Shown piece after piece: positions 1 to 11,465 of a stretch of DNA of 64,000 nucleotides. Location of the stretch: the NCBI GenBank assembly GCA_964016985.1, contig OZ024836.1, forward strand, positions 36,574,152 to 36,638,151. Reading direction: 5' to 3'. The stretch comes from Anodontia alba. Its lineage: Eukaryota > Mollusca > Bivalvia > Lucinida > Lucinidae. The position numbers were made by a program, and so were the translations under genes. Position 1 is the first letter of the stretch. Every line of letters starts with the position of its first letter. The notes beneath the pieces were generated by a model. It was not told the DNA's origin. It saw nothing but the letters and a program-made list of their open reading frames with translations, and did not search any database.

Positions 1-90
1 GAAGTGCCATACAGTCAGGAGATGCAGGATTCAAACCCTGGACCTTGTGTTCCTAAGTCAGCAGCGCTAACCACTCGGCCACCCGGACGC
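1..90 (-). repeat. SINE-3 tRNA-like head, cut by window edge
   Basis: Minus strand reads a tRNA-like head: an A-box-like TGGTTAGCGCT stretch and a B-box-like region around 'ggattcaaaccctgg'. The same head and body recur at 11085, 14100, 19018, 32505, 42640 and 44475. It is a repeat copy, not a tRNA gene: there is no closed acceptor stem. Confidence 0.6.
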
Positions 91-640
91 TTTTCTAGCA
101 TCCATTGTCAATATTGTCAGCACTAAGCTTTAATTGACATGTATGAAGATACCCAGAAAAGACCAATATCACTGAACAAAGCCCACCAAAAATGCCAAAT
201 AAGGTTTGAATGACATGAAACAAGATCAAAGCACACTACTAAAATTAATTCAGAACAAACATCATAGCTGCAGGTAAGGTGCCATTTTATACCAACAAGA
301 AATCCGCGGAAAGCGATGTCGCACCTGCGGGGATTAAGTCATACAAAATCCTATTTGTATTGAAAAAAATCTATTTTGCAGTATTCAAGAAATTGATAGG
401 TTAGAAAAATGGACAAAGTAGAAAATTTGGAATATTGGCTTGCAAAATTTTATCTAAACCTGTCCATTATTTCACAAGATATTGATATTGAGCGGATATC
501 ATTGTTGCCCATTAATCAAGGCCAGTAACTCAGCTGAAAATTGACGAAATCCCAAGCTAGGTATTGTTAACAACAATATGTATGCAAAATAAGATCCTAA
601 TCCATCAATTCTTTCACAAAATATTGAGCGGAAACCAATT
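91..640. other. No gene recognised
   Basis: AT-rich sequence without an open frame of note. Around 300-340 it carries 'gtcgcacctgcggg', an end motif also seen near 2090, 34010 and 58010 in a dispersed repeat. The rest resembles nothing I recognise. Confidence 0.4.
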
Positions 641-1710
641 TGCTGAAATGAATCTGAGATTTAGGTGCAAAAAATATGCACATCTTCAGACCATGTCCTA
701 ATCATATGTAAAGTTTCAAAGCTATTAGCCTAAAACTGCAGGAGTTGCGCTCACGAAACACCCACTGACTATAAGGGTTTTAGGCAAAAACTGACTAAGT
801 TAACAAGGCAAAAAAAGTTGAAAAAAAAAATCTGAGATTTATGTGCAAATAATATGCAAATCTTCAGACCCTGACCTAATCATCTGTGAAGTTTCAAAAC
901 TATTGGCCTAAAACTGCAGGAGGAGTTGCGCTCACGAGACACCCACTGACTATAAGGGTTTTAGGTAAAAACTGACTAAGTTTTAAACAAAGTTGAAAAA
1001 GTTGAAAAAAAATCTGAGAATTAAGAGCAAACAATATGCGCATCTACACACCATGGCCAAAACATCTGTGAAGTTTCAAAATGATTGGCCAAAAACTGTA
1101 GGAGGAGTTGCGCTCACGAGACACCCACTGACTATTAGGGTTTTAGGTAAAAACTGACTAAGTTAACAAAGCGAAAAAAGTTGAAAAAAAAAATCTGAGA
1201 ATTATGAGCAAACAATATGCGCATCTACACATCATGGCCAAAACATCTGTGAAGTTTCAAAATGATTGGCCAAAAACTGTAGGAGGAGTTGCGCTTACGA
1301 GACACCCACTGACTATTAGGGTTTTAGGTAAAAACTGACTAAGTTAACAAAGCGAAAAAAGTTAAAAAAAAAAATCTGAGAATTAAGAGCAAACAATATG
1401 CACATCTACACACCATGGCCAAAACATCTGTGAAGTTTCAAAATGATTGGCCAAAAACTGTAGGAGGAGTTGCGCTCACGAGACACCTACTGACTATAAG
1501 GGTTTTAGGTAAAAACTGACTAAGTTAACAAAGCGGAAAAAGTTGAAAAAAAAATCTGAGAATTATAAGCAAACAATATGCACATCTATACACCATGGCC
1601 AAAACATCTGTGAAGTTTCAAAATGATTGGCCAAAACTGTAGGAGGAGTTGCGCTCACAAGACACCCACTGACTATAAGGGTTTTAGGTAAAAACTGAGG
1701 AGTTGCGCTC
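640..1710. repeat. ~181-bp tandem repeat array, about six copies
   Basis: The phrase 'gcaaacaatatgcgcatcta' or a close variant recurs near 846, 1027, 1207, 1388 and 1570, a period of about 181 bp. Each unit also carries 'ggaggagttgcgctcacgag' and 'actgactaagtt'. Units 3-6 are closer to each other than to the first. The array runs into 'ggacaaacggacgaacggac' at 1732-1751, the tail of a molluscan-type dispersed element, so it looks like the internal array of a mobile element. Confidence 0.8.
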
Positions 1711-1769
1711 ACAAGTCAATTGTTGACGAATGGACAAACGGACGAACGGACGGGTCACGGCAGGCCTTG

Positions 1770-2076
1770 TTTGTTTGTGTTGAGGTTTTACGGCCCAGTC
1801 AACCCAATGGGGTCATGTCGAGCGCGGTCAGTTTACCTAACCACACGTTTACTGGGCAGGCTTAGTCCTCTAAGGGGTTAACCAGTATTGTGCACATCCT
1901 TTCGCCAGAAACTGACAACTGCCCTTCTTGAATCAGCGGAAGGGAGAGAATGAACGTAGAAAATATTTCATGATCAATCTCCACGAAAGAATGTTGCCGA
2001 CCTCGGCGGGGGTTGAACCCGCGACCTCCTGGTCTCCAGTCGGACGGCGCATCCAACTGAGCCATCGAGGCCGGCA
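1770..2076 (-). repeat. SINE-1 full-length copy
   Basis: The minus strand starts with a tRNA-like head (TGGCTCAGTTGGATGCG as A box, GGGTTCAACCCC as B box), continues through the family body and ends near 'cctcaacacaaacaaaca'. About 300 bp. Near-identical copies at 31554 and 33545 have target duplications. Confidence 0.85.
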
Positions 2077-2127
2077 CGGCACGCCTATATTGCACCTGCG
2101 TGCTAACGCAGGTGCGACAAAAAGTAC

Positions 2128-2474
2128 TGGGCCCAGTTTTCAAAGCATCGTTAACATTACAAGTTCGTTAGTGGTCAAAATGTTAATTGTTTTTAGTAAG
2201 TACAATCACGCAGGTGCGACAAAAAGTACTGGGCCCAGTTGTTCAAAGCATTGTTAACATTACAAGTTCGTTAGTGGTCAAAATGTTAACTGTTTTTAGT
2301 AAGAACAATACCTAATTTACAGGTATTTTTGCTGAAAAAAGTGAATAGCTTTTGCAAATGCAAAAGCTACTCACATTTTTTTCAGCAAAAATATTTATAC
2401 ATACCTTATTTATTGATCGAAGTTTTAATGATACATTAATTAACAACATCGTTAGTTTTGAACACCTGGGTCCA
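2128..2474. repeat. P1 palindromic MITE, one full copy plus a partial left arm
   Basis: The full copy is 2231-2474: GGGCCCAGTTGTTCAAAGC at the left, a near-inverse at the right, and a central hairpin built on 'tagcttttgcaaatgc'. A second left arm lies at 2128-2208, separated by 'cgcaggtgcgacaaaaagta', which also precedes the first. This suggests a local duplication of arm plus flank. Confidence 0.8.
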
Positions 2475-2776
2475 GATGTTTTTCTTATTTCTGCATGAAA
2501 ACATACGTTGTAGTACATAATACTTGACTAGAAACGGCTCACCGGGGCTCTTCTAATGAGTATCAACAACATTTTCAGGGAGAAATATTAAGAAAAATAT
2601 TATGTGGATACCCACTCTTATCTGGAGCTATGAAACGTATCTAATAACTGCTACAGGAATAACTCTCCTTGGAATGGTCAACAGCAAAACTAGGGTGGAG
2701 ATGGCGGCAGGACTCAAGCTAGATTTAGAAGTGTTCAACCCCCCCACCCCCCCCCCCCCCACCCCATCCCCCACCC

Positions 2777-3150
2777 TTAAAAGCTCCATATTCCTCAAAA
2801 ATAGACATTTTATTATCCAAGAAAGGTTTAATAAATTGATATATGGTATTAATACAATCATAAAATGTGGCTTCTGACAGTCTGTAAAATTTCAGTTAGT
2901 CCCTCGGTCTTGAACTGGATAAAAAATGAAATGATTTTTTATCCTATCTCTGAATTAAGGTTGCCAATATTAATTCAGAGATACGATAAAAAATCATTTC
3001 ATTTTTGATCCACTTCAAAAACGAGAGACTAAGTGAAATTTTACAGGCTGTCAGATGCCACATTTTATGAATGTATTAATACCATATATCAATTTATTAA
3101 ATCTTTCTTAGATAAAAATTGTCTATTTTGGCGGAATATGGAGCCTTTAA
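2777..3150. repeat. P3 palindromic MITE
   Basis: The ends are TTAAAAGCTCCATATTCC and the inverse GGAATATGGAGCCTTTAA. The two arms pair over most of about 370 bp, meeting at 'aattaaggttgccaatatta'. A second copy is at 13755-14099 and a split one at 16335/18919. A poly-C tract (2740-2761) lies just outside. Confidence 0.8.
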
Positions 3151-3220
3151 TCCTGATACAGTTCTAGCTACACATATTGACTGGTCCACCTAATTCATCA
3201 GAAACATATAAATTAAATAT

Positions 3221-3349
3221 GTTTGTTTTGTTTTCATTCTAGTAGTGTTCTGTGATGTGTTATGTTTGTTTTGTTTTCACTCTAGTAGTGTTCTGTGATG
3301 TGTTATGTTTGTTTTGTTTTCATTCTAGTAGTGTTCTGTGATGTGTTTT
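3221..3349. repeat. 43-bp direct repeat, three units
   Basis: A 43-bp unit beginning 'gtttgttttgttttcattct' and ending 'gatgtgttat' is repeated three times head to tail, with one base difference in the middle copy and a truncated end. Confidence 0.9.
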
Positions 3350-3461
3350 TATATAAATTAACTTCTCAACAGTATGATGAAACAAGGATAAGGGCTCAAC
3401 TACAAACTGAAAATACAAGCAAAAGAAAAACCCTAGTAGATTGACGGCGAGCTGGACTACA

Positions 3462-3702
3462 GGGCCCAGTTGTTCAAAACAAACGATGTCATTAGTTAAC
3501 GATTCGTTAAAATTTACATCGAGTGATACACAAATATGCTGAAATTTTTTGCTGAAAAAATGTGAGTAGCTTTGCAGTGCAAAAGCTACTCACATTTTTC
3601 AGCAAAAATATCAAAATATAGTATATTGAATTCGCTAAAACAGTTAACGAAATGACCCTTAACGAACTCGTTAAGCTAACGACGCTTTGAACAACTGGGC
3701 CC
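3462..3702. repeat. P1 palindromic MITE
   Basis: GGGCCCAGTTGTTCAAAAC left end, GTTTGAACAACTGGGCCC-type right end, and the family's central 'agcttttgcagtgc' hairpin flanked by 'tttttgctgaaaaaat'. The terminal 20 bp and central 50 bp pair well; the middle of each arm does not. Confidence 0.85.
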
Positions 3703-3779
3703 TGATCAGCAACATCTGGTACAAGCAACTGGTTAGGACTGAACAGTGACCGAGCCTACATCAATGTCATCTGCTGAAT

Positions 3780-5345
3780 TAGCCAAGAGTGGTAAAGGTT
3801 ACTACCCTTATGGAAAAAATGGGCCTGTGGCAAGGTCTGCTGCAGAGCTATGAACAAGTTGTCGCTATGATGCAGCAACATTGCCGCAAGGTTGCTGCAG
3901 TGTGTTTTTATCATGCAAATGAAGTCTGCCATAAGGTTGCGGCAGACATATTGCAAAATTGCGGCAAACATTTGACTGTACTAGGGAAAAAGGGACTTTA
4001 CAAAGCTAAAAATATGCATGCGCAGGCCCTCAAGGATGTTGTTGTTCTAAAATGTGGACACCCTGAACACTTAAGACACCTGAAAACATACTCTATGTAA
4101 GATTTCTGCTCAGATTTTTTTTTATCTTGGACAGATATTTGAGCATTTGATACTAATGTTTTATGTATAAGGTTAACGTTCTATGACACAGTCCCTTTTC
4201 ATATGCATCTGCATAGGATATCCCACCTTAGAGCCCCATCCTCCCTCCCTGGCGCTTCATAACCTTTACTAGCAGATCCCCAGTTTAGAGGTTCTAACAT
4301 TTCTTTTAAAGGAGTCCATAGTTGAAGAGATTTGACAAAAACAATTTCAGATATGAGTAAGCATGCTCGTTTGGCTTGCTACATGTATTTAATTCAGCAC
4401 ATTTAGATAACTGATTTCCATGCAGAATCTTACCAAGTCTCTATGCATCTTTAGTTCATCGAAAATGAAACTCAAGGTTTATGTTTCTAAATTTCTATGC
4501 ACGATTCTTTATGATCCTGAGTAAAATGTAAATGGAATTATAGTCTTTGAGAAAGTTTTGGGTTTTAATTGCAAAGAAAATAAACTTACCCTTTTCAATA
4601 ACCTTTTAAATTAAATTTAAGAATCCATATAGATAACAGTATTCCAATGAAAATTAATTCACACTGATACAGCGAAACACAAAATTACATATATTCCACG
4701 ATAAAACAAGAAAATCACCATCAGACCCTTTACTTTCTAACTTGTTACTCATTCAGTGCTATCCTATAAATGACTGCACTTTTTGGTTAAAAAGCAAACT
4801 ATCTGACCACTTTTATGACATCTTAATTAAAAGCACATTGGTGTCATGGCAACAGGGCCATAAATATTTCCCAAAACCTATTTTGCATAATTACAATTAT
4901 TTTCTGGCAATGTTCTGGCAAAGTTGGCCATAAGCTTGCCATAATGTTATAGAAATTCACTTCTGCACTGAACAGCTTAAAATTTTTCAAAGCATCTGAC
5001 CAGAAAATAGAGTTGATATGGATCATGTCAGCAGACTGTTGTTTTTTTCCCCATTGAAGACCTAGTTTTGGTTGTTTTATATTATGACTGTCACAGTGAT
5101 CTATGTTGTTAACATTCAACTGTTATAAAAACTTGCAAATGTATGGTGAAAATTATTGATGTACCAAATTTTCTTTAACCCCATTTCAGAATGTTTTTTT
5201 TTTTTTTTTTTTTTATTTGAATATAATTTTCAATATTGGGGTGGTCTGCTGCTTAGAGTATAATTATCTTTGTCTAATAAATTTTGAAATTCCAAATAAA
5301 CAACTGAGTGGAATGATATAACCTCTAGTAATCATCAGATTCAGA
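3780..5345. other. No gene recognised; low-complexity stretches
   Basis: 3830-3985 has inverted and direct copies of a 'ggttgcggcag / ctgccgcaa' motif and resembles the degenerate GGCAAA-rich block at 5350. A T run occupies about 5189-5214. I looked here for the missing final POLRMT exon, a frame ending in an S-x-Y-F-F-S-like tail, and did not find a convincing one. Confidence 0.4.
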
Positions 5346-5545
5346 GATAATGGCAAATCTCTGGCAAACTACCTCAAAAAAGAAAACTTTCTGGCAAACT
5401 TTTGGCAAGCTCCTTGATCCCCAATATCTTTTGGCAAAGTTCTGGCAAACTCCCCCCTGCTTGTAAGGTACTTTGCCAGAGCATTGCCATTAGCGGCAAT
5501 GATCGGCAAAGTTTAGCGGCACAGTTTTCCTTTGCTGCAACCATG
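5346..5545. repeat. CTGGCAAA-motif cluster
   Basis: 'ctggcaaac', 'ttggcaaag' and their inverses ('tttgccag', 'attgccat') recur about ten times in 200 bp, making a degenerate foldable block like that near 3830. Unknown origin. It ends about 115 bp from the donor side of the POLRMT exon at 5662. Confidence 0.5.
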
Positions 5546-5661
5546 CCGCTGCCTTCTAGCGACATTATGGCACAGAATCTTTTTCATAAGGGTAGTATTT
5601 TGGGCCCTTATTTTTGCCAGAAAATAACAACTAACTTCCTGAAGCAGCAGAAGGTACTTAC

Positions 5662-5747
5662 GTATCACAGAAGGTCTTCATAAAGTAATCCGACAAGTTT
5701 TCTAGAATTGGCTGGCTGTGTAGAGAAACAAACTGCTCTCTTGTAAC
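5662..5747 (-). CDS. POLRMT: POLRMT e18: thumb/C-terminal exon of mitochondrial RNA polymerase
   Basis: The reading frame, VTREQFVSLHSQPILENL and onward, matches the conserved POLRMT block that follows motif C (human REQFVRLHSEPIL). The acceptor is 'cttgtag|GTTACA' at 5748. The donor is 'GATAC|GTAAGT' at 5661, an excellent consensus. It starts in phase 0, as e17 ends, and leaves two bases, so one more exon must follow. In other animals about 35-40 residues remain, ending in a Y-F-F-S-like tail. I could not place that exon between 1 and 5660. The family match is strong over 28 codons. Confidence 0.9.
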
Positions 5748-5749
5748 CT

Positions 5750-6180
5750 ACAAGGGAAATTTGAGGACTTAATGTCACAAACAAAGATATAATGCTGGGA
5801 TAATTCTCTCCAGTTCTCCATAAAAACATAATGTTGTACAGAATTATCCTCAAATTAACAAGTCCTTTGATTTACATGAAAAATTTGACATGACCTGAAA
5901 TTATCTGTAGCTTTTGAAAATACATCAGGCCAGGAAGAATGCTTCCTTTTTTTCGTCTGAAAAACCTGGCATTTAGTTGGTTGAGATCTTGTTCAACCAC
6001 ATATCAACCCATGCAGGCCATTTGTACAGGCCATTTGTAATATCTCCCAGAGATAAGGAGAATAGGGACAAAAGATGATGATGACCAAGAGGCTACCCAG
6101 ACACTTCTAGGAGAAGACGAGAGGGAGAATAGGAGGAGAACAAGTGAATAAGCTAATAACAATGCAGAAATGAAAGATAT
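5750..6180. other. Intron sequence, nothing recognised
   Basis: Intron between e18 and e17. No repeat family or open frame of note up to the P1 element. Confidence 0.4.
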
Positions 6181-6404
6181 ACATCGTTAGCTTAATAACC
6201 TCATTAGTGGTCAAAATGTTAACTGTTCTAGTAAGTACAATATCTAATTCACAGCTATTTCTGCTGAAAATGTTAGTAGCTTTTGCAAATGCAAAAGCCA
6301 CTCACATTTTTTCAGCAAAAATGTTAGCATATATGCCATATTTAATGACTGAAGCTTAAGGATACGTTAACTAACAACATTGTTAGTTTTGAACAAATGG
6401 GCCC
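6181..6404. repeat. P1 palindromic MITE, left end truncated
   Basis: The central hairpin ('agcttttgcaaatgcaaaag') and right end (GTTTTGAACAAATGGGCCC) are intact. The left end begins inside the arm at 'catcgttagcttaataac'. Confidence 0.75.
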
Positions 6405-7204
6405 TGGAAGAGTGTAACCTTCACTAACTATCAAATAAAAATGTAACATGATAATACCCCGCCATTATCGTGTTGCAGGCAGGTAAACTCCATTGACATT
6501 TACTCAAGTTATCGTCCGGAAACAAAAATATGGACCTGTCTCAGGCAGATAACTCCGTCAAAAATTGACAAAATTTATCCATTAGCAATTCCAAATCAAA
6601 TCCAAGTTTTGTGAAAATCCATTGATATTTACCCAAGTTATCGTCCGGAAAAGAAAATAGGGACAGATGAACATATCACAGATGGACAGACTTTCGTACG
6701 GATGGACATCTGTTGGATATTACAGTGAAAATATTTCGGCTCAAAATACCCAACAAGACCCCAAAATACCCAACAAATGCCTCAAATTTATTGGGTACTT
6801 TTTGGACTCTAATGGAATAAATGGCATATACCCAATTCATGTCTACCCTAATTCATGTCTACCTAAAATATACCTATTCATGGGCTCGGACAGATGGACA
6901 GACACATAGACGACCAGCTTGATACCATAATACACTGCCACTATTGTGTGTCGGGTATAAAAAGCTATCCTACTATGACTACAGCTTATTTCAATCCAAA
7001 AAGTGTTGGTTTGTCAAATATTTAACTTATTACAATAGCAAAACAATACTGACTTCATGCATTGTTCCTCATCATGCTGATTTTTTTTTTCTGGGAAGTT
7101 TCATGAAAATCTTACAGAAACTGCAGAAACTGTTAGCATCATAAACTCAGATATATGGACATAAGGGCCAGGGACAGACATCTCGGCCAGTGATGAATGT
7201 TTTT
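6405..7204. repeat. Dispersed element tail with internal duplication
   Basis: 'acccaagttatcgtccggaa' occurs twice (near 6500 and 6625) with flanking similarity. The stretch then runs to 'cggacagatggacagacaca' near 6893, a tail type typical of molluscan dispersed repeats. No protein-coding signal. Confidence 0.45.
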
Positions 7205-7415
7205 TTGGTTTGTATTTTTTATTTGGGTTTTACGGCCTTTTCAAGAATATTTCACTTATATCAAGCCAATTGTTTATCAAAGGTGGGCAAAAATCGGAGA
7301 ACCTGGGGAAAAACCACCTGACCATCCGTAAGCAGAACTTGGCTTTCCCACATGACCTGAGCGAGGCTCGAAACACAGCGGTGAGCAACCTGATGGATTA
7401 AGAGTCAACTCTCCT
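7205..7415 (-). repeat. SINE-4 copy
   Basis: Shares the body 'aaaccacctgaccatccgta', 'agcagaacttggctttccca' and 'gcgaggctcgaa' with 30215-30440. The minus strand carries a B-box-like GTTTCGAGCCTCGC. This copy is truncated before the head. Confidence 0.7.
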
Positions 7416-8045
7416 ATTTTTTTGTCATTTCTGCCAAGGGAGACAATTTTTGTGACCCCCATTTGCTTTACTGCATACAATGCCCCTTCTTGAAAAAAAA
7501 CAGCTCTACTCTATCATGAAAGAATTTGCTCCTTCTGTGAGTAAACTCTTTCCTTATAGAGTAGACCCCTTTCAGAAAGGGACAAAAACAATTTTGACAG
7601 TCATCTCCCTTGAAAGCATTTCATTTCCCCTTAAGAACATAGTGCATAAACTACAGAAGCAATCTGGGCCTTACATGCCAAAGACAGATAACCCTGCAAT
7701 AATCAAGGCTTATTATTTTAATAAGCCTCATTTATTTCGCAAGAAATTACCATTTATTGTTTACATTTAAATGATGTGGTGGTTAAAATAAATAGGTTGT
7801 GTTGTAAGAGAAAACCGTTGCACATTTTCGGTTCCGTTGTGCAATCAAAGGAAACACATTCTCTAAAAGCCTTTTTTCCCACCCTCCTTCTTTCCATGTA
7901 TTTTAGTTTGCAAAGAAAAGCAAAAATTGTTCGGACATATTTGTCTATATATATATTTTTATATATATCGGGTTTCATCCTATGTATGGTAAGGTGCTTC
8001 AAAATCAGATATTTCTGCTTGGTTTGTTTTGTATTTTCAGAGTTT
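7416..8045. other. Hairpin-bearing intron sequence
   Basis: 7490-7610 is one arm of the 'gtagaccccttttcagaaagg' hairpin family, full copy at 37240-37390. 7810-7990 holds no family I recognise. Confidence 0.35.
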
Positions 8046-8049
8046 AAAC

Positions 8050-8270
8050 CATTTAAGTCTGGTGTCCCATAAAAGGGACATTGTCAAACAGTGTAGACCC
8101 AGATCAGATGCGGCATCTGATCAGGGACTACATTGTTTGCATTAAGTTCAGGATTTCTATAAAACATAGTCATGATAAAAACTAACCAGACACCCTGATA
8201 TTGGAATAAGACCGGTCCAAAGAGTTTAAAGTGGAAGAGTCCACTAGGCATTAATGGGTTGTGGTTTACA
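8050..8270. repeat. P2-type palindrome
   Basis: 'gtctggtgtcccataaaag' opens it. The core pairs 'agacccagatcagatgc' with 'gcatctgatcaggg...ctacattgtttgc', the arm shared by the P2 families. It closes near 'taatgggttgtgg'. Confidence 0.5.
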
Positions 8271-8424
8271 GTCCAGGGGGTCTAGACTATCAATAAGTAA
8301 CGGCTGGACACCACTCTTTGGTCAGTTGTTACATATAGGGCTAAAAAAAACACAGATACACATTAACTATAACTTTTATTAAATATTATAATTCTGTGCT
8401 AGGACGCTTCTGGCAAAGTCATAC

Positions 8425-8765
8425 ACCACAACCTCTTTATAACACTATTGCTGGGGTCCATAGCATAAATCGTGTTGGTTAAACAACCGTGTTATATCCA
8501 AACAAAAATGTATAGATTACATTGAAAAATGACCATTTATGGTCATTTTTCAATATAATCTATACATTTTTGGGATCCATCTTTGAACCATGTTATATCC
8601 AAAACTGGGTTGATGATGATGATGATTTTGGGTTTAACGACGCATCAAAATGTCATTTGCGTCAAAATGGTATATCAACTTGATTTAGTATTGGAAGGGC
8701 TGTGATGGGAAGTTATAACCAAAACTGGGTTATAATGAACCGTGTTATAAAGAGGTTACAGTGTA
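8425..8765. repeat. Mariner/pogo-like MITE with AACCTCTTTATAACAC ends
   Basis: The left end 'caacctctttataacact' pairs with the right end 'gttataaagaggttacagtg'. Inside is a hairpin ('aatgaccatttatggtcatt'). A stretch beginning 'tgatgatgatgatgattttg' at 8610 interrupts the right arm and may be a nested insertion. Confidence 0.65.
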
Positions 8766-8769
8766 TATT

Positions 8770-9345
8770 CATTCTGGATAAAGAACCTCTGGTCACTGAA
8801 CACCTGGAAATCAAGAATATGCTGTGTAATGATAAAAGTTATGATACAGCTATATACAGTGAACAATTATAACTTAGTAACATTAGTTTATCCAGGAATT
8901 TTTTTTGTCGTGCGTGTCTGAAAAATTCTGGCGTGAGGTACGGAGAAGATGATAAATGTTTACGTCAGCTGATTGATGGGGGCTGCTTTATTGGAATTAT
9001 TTATCTGGTGTTGTTTCTTCCATGGGTCAACACTTAGAGGCTTGGCCTCCTTGACAGACTGTCATTCGGAGGTTTGCTCATGACTATGTTTAATATGTTG
9101 TTGGACATATTCTTATAATAAATTGTGCTATTTTAGTATGTTGTTTGCAATTTCGCCATCTTAACATAAAAGAATTTTTAGTATGTTGTTCGTAATTTCG
9201 CCATCTTAAAAAAAGAGAATTTTAAGACATGCACTGCTACTCATATACTCGTTTCTGTGAAGTTTGATGAAAATTTAAAAACAAACTGTAGAAGTAGTTC
9301 ATGTAACTATCAAGCACATAGGAACTGACCAACCAACAAGATGAC
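8770..9345. other. No gene recognised
   Basis: A short direct repeat, 'tttagtatgttgtt..aatttcgccatctta', occurs twice near 9131 and 9178. Nothing else stands out. Confidence 0.35.
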
Positions 9346-9630
9346 ATATAATCCCTTCCAATGGGGTCATGTCAAGCACAGTCAGTTTACCTAACCACAC
9401 ATTTACTGGGCAGGCTTAGTCCTCAAAGGGGTTAACCAGTATTGTGCACATTCTTTCGCCAGAAACTGACAATTGCCCTTCTTGAATCAGCAGAAGGGAG
9501 AGAATGACCGTAGAAAATATTTCATGATCAATCTCTATGACAGAATGTTGCCAACCTCGGCAGGGGTTAAACCCCGGACCTCCTGGTCTCCAGTCTGATG
9601 GCGCATCCAACCAGGCCACCAAGGCTGGCT
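9346..9630 (-). repeat. SINE-1 copy
   Basis: Full body and a slightly decayed tRNA-like head: the B box has become 'ggggttaaacccc' and the A box region 'tggttggatgcgcca'. Confidence 0.8.
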
Positions 9631-9894
9631 AAATTTCAGGGGTATAAAACATCACGATAACATACCTATATAATGTTGACCCCTTAAACCCCACTTTTAT
9701 GTAGTAAAACTGGGGTCATTCATTTTCTTATTTTTGAGCAGAAATATGAAAAATATCAGATTTTTTTTATCTGAAAATTTTCATTTTTTGGTGGTAAAAT
9801 TCTCAATGAATTTGAATAGGCATGTATAAAAACTTTCTGGTTGAGAATTGTACCTGATCTAGCCCAATATGACTGCTGCAGAAAATATACATAC

Positions 9895-9967
9895 CTTATT
9901 CATAATTTCCACATCACAGGCATGAGTCCAGAAGCAATCATGTACAGAAACAAATGTAATGCCAGCT
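9895..9967 (-). CDS. POLRMT: POLRMT e17: motif C exon (catalytic Asp)
   Basis: It encodes AGITFVSVHDCFWTHACDVE and then IMNK, the motif C block of T7-type RNA polymerases. The His-Asp pair in SVHDC holds the second metal-binding aspartate (T7 D812 equivalent), and the preceding His is conserved. The acceptor is 'tttcag|AGCTGG' at 9968 and the donor 'AATAAG|GTATGT' at 9894. One leading base completes the Arg codon begun by e16, and it ends in phase 0 into e18. The exon is 73 bp. All catalytic residues expected here are present. Confidence 0.95.
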
Positions 9968-10139
9968 CTGAAATAAAAAAAATCATAGCTCTTGATAAGG
10001 CATATTTTCAAACAAAAAGTAACTATAGTTTTCTTACTGCTCAACAAAAACTTATGTTGTGGGTACTCATTAGAAGTGCCTCAGTGAGACACTCAGACAT
10101 AATATTATTTGTCAAGAAATAGGAAAAATATTTATCGGA

Positions 10140-10550
10140 TACCCCCTCTTAACCAAAGCTATGGAAATACAAAAACATGTAGCTCCATTATAAGGTGCTC
10201 TTTTTCAATCAAACAGTACTAATTTTTTCCTTATTCATAGCAAAAGATAAGGTGCTTTTTTCATCCAAAAAATGCCGATATCTTTCTTATTTCTCAATAA
10301 AACATATGTTGTGGTACTCATTAGAAGTGCCTCGGTGAGGCACTTCTAATGAGTACCCACAACATGTTTTCATTGAGAAATAAGAAAAATATTATGTGGA
10401 TACCCCCTCTTATCTGTAGCTATGTTATTTCTCAATAAAAACATATTATGTAGATACTGACCTGAAGTATCTCACCAAGGCACTTCTAATGAGTACTTAC
10501 AAGGTACTGGTACATTGTTGTGGAGAAACAGACAAGAAATATTGAGTGGA
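10140..10550. repeat. P5 hairpin cluster
   Basis: 10305-10400 is a near-perfect hairpin: 'gtggtactcattagaagtgc' pairs with 'gcacttctaatgagtaccca', and 'ctcaataaaacatatgttg' with its inverse. Partial arms flank it at 10050-10110 and 10430-10500. Similar hairpins recur over ten times in the window. Confidence 0.7.
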
Positions 10551-10663
10551 TACCCCTTATCTTGAGGTGTGTTTGTTTGAGGTTTAATGGCCCTGTCAAT
10601 AATGTTTCAATACTGTTGAGCCATCTCCCTAAGAGTGTAAAAAAATTAGAATAGATGAAAAAT

Positions 10664-10932
10664 AAGAGTTGTTGTAGGACAACATAGCTCGCCTGAATCA
10701 TGCTTTGCCTCTAAAAATGTTAAACAAAACTTGAAGATAAACTTTTTCTCTGTGACCTTGACCTCAAGGTCACTCATGTGGGTCTGGCTGGTAGAGCACA
10801 GAACTTCAGACCAGTATCGAACATCAGGGCAAGCATGAACTACTTCCATCCAGTGGTTCACTTACCAAAAACTTTAACCAACCCGAGGTGACTGATATAG
10901 CTTTACCTGTACTTTCGTACAGGCTAGATAAA
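10664..10932 (+). mobile_element. Short HLE (rolling-circle-like) element
   Basis: The left end 'aagagttgttgtaggacaac' folds as TTGT..ACAA and is followed by 'tagctcgcctg'. The right end 'cctgtactttcgtacaggctaga' folds as CTGTAC..GTACAG. The same end architecture flanks 19208-19937 and 39899-41473. The interior contains 'tgaccttgacctcaaggtca'. Confidence 0.6.
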
Positions 10933-11084
10933 AAGACCCAACCCCTGAATTTGCTTCAAGTACAGTGAGGTGCTTTTAATAAATACCCACAATGGGAAGA
11001 AAATTATTTTATGGAGAAAATTATTGAAGAATTAGTACCAAATACTCCTCCTTAACAAGTCCTCTGAGTAAAAGATTCCAATGT

Positions 11085-11265
11085 GCTCCATACTCTCTTT
11101 GATGAAAATATTTGAGTCATATAGAGATGACGGAAGGATGATATTAAAAGACTGTGCAATGAAGTGCGGCACAGACATGAGCTGAATTCATCTCCGGTCG
11201 GGTTTAAATCCGGGGCCTCATGATCCGAAGTCAGTAGTGCTAACCACTAAGCCACTTCTTGGAGA
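11085..11265 (-). repeat. SINE-3 copy
   Basis: Body 'gatgataatgaaagg'-like, then the minus-strand head with 'tggcttagtggttagcacta' and a B-box-like 'ccggatttaaacccg'. Not a tRNA gene. Confidence 0.75.
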
Positions 11266-11465
11266 ATAGCAAAAACAAAAATGTGCAAAAAAAGGTCTCA
11301 GAATATTCTCAAATTTCACCATTCTACACAATTCTTTTCAAAATTTTCCCATGTAGCATGCAAATGGTCCATGCTTGACCATGTATTGTTTGGTCATGTG
11401 TTGCTTGACTGGGTAGCAAATCGGGCAGCATCATCATGCAGTCTAATTATTCTTTTTCTCAGGAA

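Noticed and set aside
1981..2076. tRNA gene-like sequence (A and B boxes) on the minus strand, and similar ones at 9590, 28300, 31830, 33815
   Set aside because: Each is the head of a ~300-bp SINE with target duplications in the best copies; no closed acceptor stem.
4200..4340. Minus-strand frame SLQLWTPLKEMLEPLN considered as the last POLRMT exon
   Set aside because: It lacks the expected conserved ending and good phase; resemblance is at chance level.
4960..5060. Minus-strand HINSIFWSDALKNF considered as a POLRMT end
   Set aside because: No stop at the expected place, and the similarity is only four or five scattered residues.
8610..8700. Possible separate insertion beginning (TGA)n
   Set aside because: Boundaries and any duplication are unclear; mentioned only within the MITE entry.
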